From the NCBI GenBank assembly GCA_015847255.1, contig JADLZK010008232.1:124001-188000 (forward strand): 64,000 bases of DNA. Direction: 5' to 3'. This DNA is from Hyparrhenia diplandra (Eukaryota > Streptophyta > Magnoliopsida > Poales > Poaceae). Below, in pieces: positions 55,240 through 64,000 of this stretch (positions are counted from its first letter, which is position 1; every line of letters starts with the position of its first letter). Under the pieces are notes generated by a model, which saw nothing but the letters and a program-made list of their open reading frames with translations, ran no database searches and was not told the origin of the DNA. Both the position numbers and the translations under genes were made by a program.

Positions 55240-58098
55240 ATGCCGCGGCTGACTCCGGCCGACGCGCGCCTCGTCCTGGACCACGTCCTGGGCGACCCCT
55301 CGGTCCCCGCCGCCGTCATCAACGCGCTCCTCGCCGCGCTCCCTTCCCCTCCGACCCGACCCCGCGCCTCCGCCGCGCGGTGCTCCTCCGCCGCCTCGCC
55401 GCCGACCCGGTCTCCGAATCCTCTCTCGACACGCTCGAGCTCCTGGCCTCACTCCCCCGCCTCCGCCTGCGCCTCCTCCCCAATCGCCGCCGCCTACATC
55501 GCCGTCGCGGCCTTCCTCGCATTCTCCGCGACCGACTTCGACGCCGCCGCGAAAGCGCTCTTCGCGCGCCCCAACGGCCGCGCGCGCCGCGCTGTCGACG
55601 AGGGAGGGTCCCCGCGCTCGCCTCCGATGAGGTCATCGCCACAGCGGACCAGTTCGAGGCCGCCGTCGGGAACGCCTTCTCTCAGACCGTTCTCTGGGGC
55701 CTGTGGGGCGACCGGTCCACCGCGGAGGAGCGGGTCAGGAGCTCCCTCGCCGCCGAGTGGGCTGCGATTGGGCCGTCGCTGCTCGAGACGGCCGCTGAGA
55801 GGATCGTCGGGGATGGGGCCGTGGAGACATGGCGTGCCGCAGATGAGGCCACCCGTGTCAAGCTTCGCATTTTGGGTGAGGATTTTTTTCATTTACTTTT
55901 TGGTTTTTGGTGTGGGGTTTCCAGCGCATTTGTGATTTGACAGTATATTTGTTGGTAGCCTCTGGATTAGATGAGTCGCGATGCTATAATTTTTCTCTAC
56001 CTCAGGATAACCTAGATAGTGTACAATAAATGTAGATGAAACATTTTGATTTGAGTAGATTGCTTTATCTGTGTTGCAATCTAAGGAATTAGCGTGTAGT
56101 GGCGCTTTTATGTCTATTAAGTGATGTATATAAACAAAATGGGAACATTGAGTCGGAATTTAGAGTTGATATTCATCTTGGGCTAGAAATCTATTTGCCT
56201 TAACGTGTTATATCTCTGAAACAACCATGACTTGAAGCTATCCCAAACAGGTAATTGGAGGGTACTTGCTAATTTTGTTGCTTCTAGTTTCTTGTTTATC
56301 ATAGATGAAACTGCATAATTTTAATCTTGTGAATACTTTTGACGGTGTTAACGACAATATTTTCATGGCTTTATAGTTTATACTACTCACTTTAGTTATT
56401 TTAATATTTTTTGTTTGTCTGCATTTATGTTTCTTATTGATTTTGCAATTCTATGCATTCCATATAGAGCAGTTTGGGTTTCATCTCTTTTGGGCCAGCT
56501 CTTTAGGTCATTATTTGCATTTTTAGCTGCTAGATGTTTTAGTTTTCTAATTTGTTGTGATTCTGGTGTTCATAAGGCACAAGTTCATGGCCTTCATAGC
56601 CTATAATTGATTTTATGAAATGAAATTTACAGCTGGGGAAAAAAAAACACGTGAGATTCTCAGCAAACTTGAAGAACCTGCCTCCAGTGCAAGTGCAAAT
56701 CCAATTTCAACACCAGCTGTTGAGAAGGTGATTGATGCGCTCAAAACAAGCTGTGCTGACCTTCACAGTGTTGTGGAGGATCCGCTTCCAGCTGCGAAGG
56801 CAGTTGCAGCTGAGGTATTGGCTGCAAGGATGGAGAAAGGCGTTAGTTTGAATGCTGAAGAAGTAAGAGGTCAACCAACAACTTATGGCACTGCAGGCCT
56901 GAGTGCTCCTAATGACAAAGACAAGGGTCCGAGCACAGGTAAACCTCACAGCCTTATGGATCGGAACCCAACAGCACGGACCTCTCAGGTGAGCATTTGT
57001 TTTTGAAAGAGTTATCTTTGCTTCTGAACTTTGTTCATACGAACTTGCTTTGATTGTTAAATTGAATTTGTAATTGTAATAACTAGCTTTTGTTTCCATT
57101 GTGATTGAAAGTGATTGCAGTGCCTATATCAATATTTTGCATTAAACATTGTGTGTGTGCATTTATTCTTTTTCGCTATTGATTGAGTTTTCAGTATGAA
57201 TCATTCTCTTCACTGCCAACTTTCTGCTCCTGCCTACATTCCCTATGTTTTCTGCAAAATCTGGATGATATGTGTTATGAAATATTTTGAGGATATATGT
57301 GTTCTTGGTAAGTGCTCCGACCATGAAAAGAAATAATCAAATGGGGTCACAAAACCTAATAGCTGTAGGATTTCATTTCACTTTAGTAAGGTAGCTACTG
57401 AAATTTGGATTTCAGATCATGAATGCTCTACTACAGTCCCTCTTTTGTTACACTCAAAAGTAAACTTACTGTAGTCTAATTTAAGCACAATAAAGGTATA
57501 ACATTACTTTTTAGTTAGCCTATAGAATAGCTTAGTATCACAACCGCAAAATGTTAGATTCTGGTCATGTTTCTGAAAAGAAAACACTTGTTTGCAGTGG
57601 GAGGAGTCGCCTGGTCCTGAGAGTTCGAATCATCATTACCTAGACCGCACTTGCCTAGCCCAAGGAGAGTACCAGTTTCTCCTTTGCCACCGGGAGAAAA
57701 CAAAAATAGGCGTAGAAGGTCAAGGAAGTGGTGCTTGTTAGAAGAAGAAACACTAAGACAGGGTGTTGAACAGTAGGTTTTGTCTTGATGTTCAGATATT
57801 ACCGTTTGACATCTATCAGCTTTCTTGTTTGAGAACACAAGTGTTTAGATTGCTGTTTTTGTATGTTCCTCATCGTTATATTGTGCCTGTTTCATGTGTA
57901 GGTATGGCAGTGGCAATTGGAAGGACATTTTAAATAACAATCCTGACGTTTTCATCGGCAGAACATCGGTGGGTACTTGATTATTACAGTGTAGTTGCTG
58001 TGGTTGCCAATCAAGGTACTGACAGGTTGTATGTGTATGATGTATTGTAGTTGGACTTGAAGGATAAGTGGAGGAATATGATGAAGATGAACCGATAA
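55240..58098 (+). pseudogene. Telobox-type single-Myb (TRF-like telomere-repeat-binding) protein gene, five exons, with frameshifts
   Basis: Exons: 55240-55875, 56633-56988, 57598-57772, 57902-57968, 58051-58098. All introns are GT-AG and codons join across the splits (for example TTG G|CT GGG gives LAGEKKTREIL). The N-terminus MPRLTPADARLVLDHVLGDP is followed by Ala/Leu-rich sequence. Exon 2 carries EKVIDALKTSCADLHSVVED. Exons 3-5 carry a C-terminal Myb domain, RRRRSRKWCLLEEETLRQGV then YGSGNWKDILNNNPDVF and the telobox motif LDLKDKWRN (usually VDLKDKWRN). Proteins with this end bind TTTAGGG repeats. Exon 1 changes frame near 55342, 55475 and 55605 and exon 3 near 57637, so the copy is either a pseudogene or has sequence errors. 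It stops at 58096-58098. Confidence 0.78.
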
Positions 58099-59412
58099 TG
58101 TAACGGAGAAACATGTTGGTGGACAAGGTACTGATGTTGGTGGACAAGGTACTGGAGCCCCTTCACGCTCTAGAGCACCTTCTAATGGTTTACTAGGGTG
58201 AAGTAGCTAGCCTGTTACCAGTTACCACTATAATCGTGATGTATTTAGCGTCAAGGGAGCACAGTAGACTATTGAACTCCAGTCTCACTAATTTTGGCCA
58301 AACTTTAAGACATAATGCTTATCAAGTGGCTGATTCACCGCACAGGTGTAGTATTATGTAATGCTGTTCTCGTGCTTGCATCCTAGCTTTACTCGTACAT
58401 GCAATATACATGTAGATGAACTTTTTTTTTGGTAAAAACATAAGATAAACTTTTTTTTTTGGTAAAAACATAAGACCCCTTAAAAAAGATGTTGTGAAGC
58501 ATATTTAGCAGCACACATGAAGCATAACTACTACATGGAACATTCGAGTGATTTGGTGAGTTGATATCATCTCATCCTAGCTTCAACAAGTTGTTATCAT
58601 ATTCATTAAGACATGGATTGGCAGAGAACATAGGTGGTAACTCTATTTTTATTGTGTCTGTCAATATGTGTGTTATTGCACAAAGCATCCTTTTTTTTCT
58701 GTAACTTAATGGTAGCTTGTTGAGAATCTTGGAATGAAGCTTGTGTGATACACACGATTGATGATTTTTTTTATATTTATTTATCATGGTTGGATAACAA
58801 ATAAACTCGACTGGTATTGAGGAAGCTCACAGTTTTCCGCCAGTGCTAGCTGCTGCTGGCAATAATTTGGCTTCAAGTTGTAGGATCGATCGTATCAAAA
58901 CGTAAGAGTATATCAGAGATGTTAGAATTTCAGTGCATGAGAAGCACTTGCTGACTGAGGGCTCCCGGGCTCCGGCTCCTGCGCGCTACAGTGCCGCCAC
59001 AGTGCAGGAGCCGGAGCACTTCGGAGCCCGGCCAAAGAGGCCCTGAGAATCCAACCATTAATTCCACCATTGCGGTGCGAGCAGACATGATAGATTCATA
59101 CGCTAACTCGCTAAGGATCCAAAGAGTCCGACTGTTATGACAGGATAGGTCATATGCAGAGGAAGGGACAGAGCATGATTTTTCCTTTTTTGTTTGACGA
59201 GAAGAGCATGATTTTTCCACGACATAACATCCACGGAAATCTCACTATATGGCCCACCTCCAATCCTCCATCATGGCATGTCCCAATCGTGGTTGACCAT
59301 TTTGTTAAGTTTCTGATGTTGCTAGCATGCGTGAAGATGGAAATGCCCTCCTTAAGGAAAACACAATCTGGTCTTTGCACTCATCGCTGAGTGTACGAAG
59401 GTCAATAATCTA
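58099..59412. other. Downstream flank, no gene
   Basis: aactttttttttggtaaaaacataaga is duplicated in tandem at about 58420-58475. 58616-58680 matches 40935-41000. 58950-59060 holds an inverted pair, gggctccgggctccggctcc-like versus ggagccggagcacttcggag, about 50 bp apart. 59210-59340 begins the Helitron-like repeat. No credible coding sequence. Confidence 0.55.
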
Positions 59413-59570
59413 CTCCCTCTATTCCGAATTATAGTTCACTTTGGCTTTTCTAGATATATTGATTTTTTTGCTATGCACCTAATTATACACTATGTCTAGA
59501 CTCTATATACATAATAAAAAAAAAATGAATCTAAAAAGTCAAAGTGAACAACAATTCAAAACGGAGGGAG
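59413..59570. mobile_element. Stowaway-type MITE
   Basis: CTCCCTCTATTCCGAATTAT at the left end and the inverse (...caattcaaaacggagggag) at the right form about 30-bp terminal inverted repeats. Both ends are flanked by TA (59411-59412 and 59571-59572). The size (158 bp), ends and TA target are those of Stowaway (Tc1/mariner) MITEs. It is missing from the paralogous position near 41400, so it inserted after duplication. Confidence 0.92.
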
Positions 59571-59839
59571 TAGTAATCTACTACTAGCATTTATGGTCAA
59601 CTAGCCTTTTACAATCATAATCTACATGCAAGCAAGTATATCATCCACTAGCATTATGACACATATCATCCACTAACATTAACTTAAAATTGTTTATCCT
59701 ATTATAAAATAATTTTATTTTAAATTATCAACAATTTCTATGGCAACCAAGGGGTATTGTTTTCTTAATCCTTGAGACCCTTAAGATTTATGTGTTAGCA
59801 ACCTTAAATTCCAGCGGCAACGTGGGGGAATCCACCTAG
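59571..59839 (+). mobile_element. Tail of the Helitron-like repeat in unit D
   Basis: Matches 41400-41580 and the final tail of 42140-42168: ctacatgcaagcaag, catccactagcattatg, ggtattg(t/c)tttctt and finally gggggaatccacCTAG. The end at 59839 matches the end at 42168, and the sequence after it resumes at 60156, after an insertion. Confidence 0.45.
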
Positions 59840-60151
59840 CCTTCGTTCGGGAACCAGGGAAGCCTGCGGGAAGCAAAGCCCGGGTGACACTAACTAACCA
59901 TTGCTATTTACGGGTGATGCGCAGCAAGCTTGCATGAGCCGTTCTACCGCTGGAGCCACGACCACGACCCATTCGCATGCATGAGGGCGGGGAATGACGC
60001 CTGCTCCTCCGAGGCCGGGAGTGAAACCCGCTCCTCCGAGGCAGGCAGGCAGGCAACGCCGTGCCTCACATGGCCACCAAATTTGATCTGTTCACAGTTA
60101 CATGTGCGGGGATTATCCCGAGGAAAGGGTGGGGATTTGCCAAACGAGCCA
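59840..60151. mobile_element. 312-bp insertion with short inverted ends
   Basis: Relative to 42160-42180, where cacctagtgttac is continuous, here ctag (59836-59839) is followed by 312 extra bases and then ctagtgttac (60152). The insert starts CCTTCGTTCGGGAACC and ends GGGATTTGCCAAACGAGCCA, imperfect inverses of each other (CTTCGTTcGG / CTCGTTtGG). It contains a repeat ccgctcctccgaggc and gcaggcaggcaggcaacg. The superfamily is not assigned. Confidence 0.6.
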
Positions 60152-60679
60152 CTAGTGTTACTGACGAAGTAGCACTTAGGCTACAACAAACTACCGCACC
60201 CCAAAAGGAAAAGGTTTACAAACTAGGAACAAAAGGAGATTAATCTAAGCTTTAATTATATCGCTAAATTTCCAATCAATCCACTAAGGCGGAGTTGGTG
60301 GAAGTTATATGTGGAAGGCGCAACCTTAAGGGATGTCTATAGAGATCTTCGTCCTAAGGTCTTGTGGAAGGCGCAACAATTCTATTTTTTCTAAGTAATA
60401 CGTGGATTCTGCCTACCCTTTTGGTCAGTGGTCAAAGTACTGAAATCCAGATAATGTTAAAGTAGATATGACCTACGACTTGGTTAGTGATCAATCAATG
60501 TAATGATGGCAATTAGATATCACCCACCACGCACTCCCTTCGCTATTTAAATCACAGGGGGTGTTTGTTCACAGCTACAAGCAACTAAGCCAAGATCTCC
60601 ATCTCTAGAGCTTGCTTTCCACAAATCCAGAGCAAAGCTAATACTACTACAGTATTTAGTCCTCTTTGCATTCTTCACA
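60152..60679 (+). promoter_or_regulatory. Promoter flank of LRR copy 4
   Basis: 60156-60260 matches 42169-42270 (gttac(t/a)gac(g/a)aagtagcac). From 60350 it matches the other LRR promoters, shortened by deletions. The TATA box is at 60544-60552. tgtggaaggcgcaa is duplicated at 60311 and 60363. Confidence 0.65.
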
Positions 60680-62373
60680 ATGCCCAAATTTCTCGCCCTC
60701 GTGGCCATCACCATTGTTGTCAGCTCCTGCCATGTCTCTGCAACGGAACCAGCTAGCGCCGATCGTACTGCGTTACTCTCCTTCAAATCTAGCATCCAAG
60801 GTAATAGCCTTTCCGATTGGGGCTCCCATAGGACAAGCAATTGGACTTGGACAGGTGTTACATGTAACTCAAGAGGGCGTGTAATCTCCCTTGAACTCTC
60901 TGGCTTCGAACTCACCGGCGTCATCTCACCGGCGATCGGCAACATCTCTGCACTTGAGCTTCTTGATCTCAGTGGTAACCGACTCTCTGGCAGCATTCCT
61001 CCAGAGCTTGGCAAGCTGTCACAACTTGGGTCTCTGAGCCTTGACAACAACCTTCTCACTGGGGTTATCCCTGAAACACTTTTCCATCTAAAAAGCATGA
61101 CTCACATTTCCCTCTCTGGCAACAATCTCACTGGTGACATCCCAGATATTTGCAATTGCTCCTCGACCACGATTCTCCTATACGAGAACAGACTCACCGG
61201 AGAGATTCCTTTCTCTACACGATGTCAGCTTCTCGGCAACCTCTCTTCACTTGTGGTGCTTGATCTCAGCTTCAATCAACTCTCCGGCAGCATCCCCTTA
61301 GAGCTTGGCAAGCTGTCACAGCTTGGGTCTCTGAGCCTTGAGTACAACCTTCTCACAGGGGTAATCCCTAAAACGCTTGGCCTTCTAAAAAGCATGACTC
61401 ACATTTCCCTCTCTAGCAACAATCTCACCGGTGACATCCCAGATATCTGCAATTGCTCTGCATTGACCACCATTCAACTAGATCATAACAACCTCACTGG
61501 AGAGATTCCTTTCTCTACACGATGTCAGCTTCCATACCTTGATACGCTCGACCTATCCAATAATAGGCTCGTCGGCGTCATCCCATCATCAATATCGAAT
61601 TTTACGAAACTTACCACAGTGGAGTTAAATGCTAATTTCCTCAGTGGTGTCCTGCCATCTCAAATATTCAACAAAATGAAATCTCTCCGCATCCTCAGCC
61701 TGTCCCAAAACAATTTCTCAAGTGATTGCGGGAACACCAACCTTGAGCTTTTCTTTTCTTCTCTAGTGAATTGCACCAGCATAGGTGGGCTTTATTTGTT
61801 CTCAAACGGCATTGGAGGCAACATACCGCCAATCATAAGCAACTTGACAGCCTATGAAATCTATCTAGAGGACAACAAAATTAGCGGTGCAATTCCTTGT
61901 GCCATCGGAAACCTTCCCTTGCTAGAAGCTTTATACCTATCAAACAACATGTTGGAGGGCCCAATCCCCTCAGAGATCTTCCAACTACAAGAGCTTTATA
62001 GCTTAAACTTGTCATATAACCAAATCAGCGGGGAAATACCAAAATGCATTGGCAGAGCTAAAAAATTGAACGTGTTGGACATATCGTACAATGAGCTTCA
62101 AGGAGAACTACCGGAGACCTTTTTTCCGGAGAACTACCGGAGACCTTGTCCAACCTCACTGAGCTTTTCGAGCTTAACCTTCAGAATAATCGGATCAATG
62201 GTGAAATTCCAAAATCCATAGGCGCAGCTCAATTATTATCTTACATCGACATATCCTACAATTGTCTTCAAGGTGCGATACCGGAAACCCTGTCGAACCT
62301 CACTTATCTGCAGCATCTTGTTCTCAACGATAATCAGCTCTCAGGCCCCATAGCACCTGGTCGTCTTAGCTGA
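60680..62373 (+). pseudogene. Secreted LRR protein gene, copy 4 (longest open frame; late frameshift)
   Basis: An undisturbed 513-codon frame (60680-62221) encodes the signal peptide MPKFLALVAITIVVSSCHVS, the cap DRTALLSFKSSIQGNSLSDW ... WTGVTC and about 18 LRRs. A block of about 280 bp carrying LGNLSSLVVLDLSFNQLSGS and ELGKLSQLGSL is present twice, so this copy has extra repeats. At 62103-62147 gagaactaccggagacctt occurs twice, separated by ttttccg. The 26-bp gain shifts the frame, and the original frame continues from 62146 to NDNQLSGPIAPGRLS at 62373. There is no membrane segment or kinase. The truncated 513-residue product could still be made and secreted, so this is the copy most likely to be functional. 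Confidence 0.85.
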
Positions 62374-63328
62374 AGCATCAAGCATGATCATGGGCCTGCC
62401 TTACCAGTTACCAATAGCATATATATATTCAGGTCTTACCAATAAAAACCTGATCTGGGTTTAATGCCATCAGAGTCAATTAGTGTTGTGTAGGCACCTA
62501 GCAACAGATAAGCGATTGTCCGTGAGTTGCACGTTGGTGCGTCATCCTGGTGACAGAAACAGAACCTGTACGAAATGCAAACCAATGCTCCATGTAAAGG
62601 GAGTCCTCTACAACAACGTCAATTCTTGCCTACGCTATGTCAAAGCATTAGTGAAGGTTGTTCTTGTAGTATATAACAAACTCTGTAATAATTAATTAAT
62701 ATAAAGTTTTTTTGGTTTCCTTGAGTATTGTTGATAAAATTAGTTCTAGTTTGTTGCTAGAAATTTATGAAGGCCTTGCCAATTTTGTACAAGTGCTTCG
62801 AGTGATCTTCTAGCCCATTTCTGGTAGTACTAGAAGCCCATGGTAGAAAGGCCCACGCCCAGCCCAAAACTCTCCCTGTGAGATCAGGCCCAGCCGAGAG
62901 CTCCGGAGCCCCTGATTACTTTGTCGTCCGCACGCCGGCGGGTCCGACTTTGTCGTCCCTCCGTCCACAGCTGCCGTACCTGCCTCTACCGCCTCCCCTT
63001 CACTCCGGCTGCCTTCGACGCGCTGCGCTGCCCTCATCTCAAAAACCTCGTGCGCGCCACGCCGGCGGGTCCAACTCTGTCGTCCCTCCGTCCCACCGAT
63101 GCCGTACCGTTGTAAGGCCCTCTTTATCTGGCAACGCCCAGATCTCTATTCCGGAGCGTACTCTGGTCCCAGTAGTTTGGTTGTCTTTGTAGGGAATGAT
63201 TAGTTTGCTTGTTTTTTTCCCAGATAATATTTATCAGAGTCTGTGGGGGTGTTGAACATTTGGCATCTAGGTTGCCTCTTTCGATTACCTGTAGGGGTTA
63301 CTACATTATCTGTACGGGTTGCTACTTA
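62374..63328. repeat. 3' flank of LRR copy 4 and decayed Myb-gene leader
   Basis: Shared with the other units up to about 62910 (cccagcccaaaactctccct, cagccgagagctccggagcc). Then GC-rich sequence follows with the repeat cacgccggcgggtcc at 62931 and 63057. The Myb start codon region is not recognisable. No gene. Confidence 0.6.
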
Positions 63329-63468
63329 GGCCTTTGTTTAGATGCACATGTATCCATCTCAATCCACATGTCTTGAAGTGGATTGGAGTGGAATTAAGCT
63401 AAGTTCCATGCCAATCCACTCCAGCACACATGTGATTGAAGTGAATACAAATGCATCCAAACAAGGCT
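63329..63468. mobile_element. Tourist-type MITE
   Basis: Flanked by TTA on both sides (63326-63328 and 63469-63471). Ends GGCCTTTGTTTAGATGCA and TGCATCCAAACAAGGCT are inverted repeats with one indel and one mismatch. The inner sequence is nearly palindromic over gtggattggagtgg / ccaatccactcca. A 140-bp element with a TTA target is typical of PIF/Harbinger-derived Tourist MITEs. Confidence 0.9.
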
Positions 63469-63815
63469 TTAGTATGTGGTTTTGACACCCACACCACCGC
63501 CTATTGTAAGCCATTGGTAATGTATTGAAATTCTTTCTGTGTCGTATATAGGAACAGACTTTTGGAAATGATTTAATTGTATTCGATATACATGTATTTT
63601 TTTCCTTATGCTTTTCCTCTGCAATTAGAAGACCTGCCAATAATAGAAAGTGTAGCATGCATGTCCATTTTACCTGCTCATGTACCTGGTCTATTCTCTC
63701 CCAACTGCCCGAGGCAGCCAAACATAACCTGAGAGACAGGGCAATCAATTAATTCGGTTGCTATTTGGTTAAACTTGCCTGTTTTTTATTTCTCTGTAGG
63801 AGTTGATCTTTCCTC

Positions 63816-63932
63816 ATGGGAGAACCGGTGGCTATGGAGGAGGTGCCTGTTAGGGTGCTCTTTGAGACACCATCTGGCTTCACGTTCTTTGGCTTTAGTG
63901 GAGGCGATATCAATGTCGAAAATCCGCTTTGA
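63816..63932 (+). pseudogene. First-exon fragment of a Nop56/Nop58-like gene
   Basis: The ATG at 63816 opens MGEPVAMEEVPVRVLFETPS then GFTFFGFSGGDINVENPL and a stop at 63930-63932. The phrase VRVLFETPSGF is the start of nucleolar Nop56/Nop58-type proteins and of their many truncated rice relatives. Those are components of C/D-box snoRNP particles; the relatives are of unknown role. An extra t (ccgctttgag) shifts the frame just before a GTACTT that could be a splice donor. The window ends before any next exon, so a gene continuing to the right cannot be excluded. Confidence 0.55.
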
Positions 63933-64000
63933 GGTACTTGTTTGATGATCAAGCTTGTCAGTAATGTCACTTGTTTTTTTAAAAAAAATTATGTTAATAA

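Noticed and set aside
58950..59035. Inverted repeat ggctccgg.../...ccggagc as a terminator or riboswitch
   Set aside because: Such elements are not expected in this form in a plant nuclear genome and there is no adjacent gene; likely an end of an eroded repeat.

Overview
The window looks like euchromatic nuclear DNA of a grass, most likely rice (Oryza) or a close relative. The grounds are Stowaway- and Tourist-type MITEs, Helitron- and SINE-like tails of the grass kind, a Tat-lineage Ty3/gypsy element with GC-rich coding sequence, and spliced plant genes whose first exons are very GC-rich. Almost nothing in it is an intact protein-coding gene. It is a resistance-gene-like neighbourhood of duplicated, broken genes heavily invaded by transposable elements.

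Layout. 1-13739: a degenerate Ty3/gypsy retrotransposon of the Tat lineage on the minus strand. It has gag, protease, reverse transcriptase, RNase H, a second archaeal-type RNase H and integrase. It also carries a long accessory gene on the opposite strand with its own TATA box and intron. 13740-16838: LRR unit A. 16839-21073: a GC-rich exon-like block with promoter, cut by a 3.56 kb solo LTR that landed in a short telomere-like tract. 21074-29190: AT-rich, intron-like DNA with fragments of an external NAD(P)H dehydrogenase gene and an RPA1/DUF223 OB-fold gene. 29216-33088: a fragment of a telobox-Myb first exon, then an L1-type LINE with a 17-bp target duplication. 33170-40157: the last two exons of a Raf-like protein kinase gene, separated by a 6.7 kb intron that holds tandem repeats, tRNA-like sequences and a hypothetical minus-strand gene. 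41000-46170: Helitron-like, SINE-like and foldback repeats and a deleted Ty3/gypsy element. 46171-51784: LRR unit B. 51785-58098: LRR unit C followed by a nearly complete telobox-Myb gene. 58099-63300: LRR unit D. 63329-64000: a Tourist MITE and the first exon of a Nop56/Nop58-like gene fragment.

How it fits together. The recurring unit is [promoter + secreted LRR protein gene + 3' flank + start of a telobox-Myb gene]. It occurs four times in the same direction (LRR starts at 14808, 47032, 53192 and 60680) and has been cut up by later insertions. Every LRR copy carries at least one frame-breaking change. Copies 1 and 3 share the same 1-bp deletion, which points to duplication of an already broken gene. 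The LRR products have a signal peptide, an LRR N-terminal cap and many LRRs, but no membrane segment or kinase. At best they are secreted LRR proteins or relics of receptor kinases.

Limits: no database search or alignment was possible. Family names rest on recognised motifs, and repeat and intron boundaries were read by eye and may be off by a few bases.
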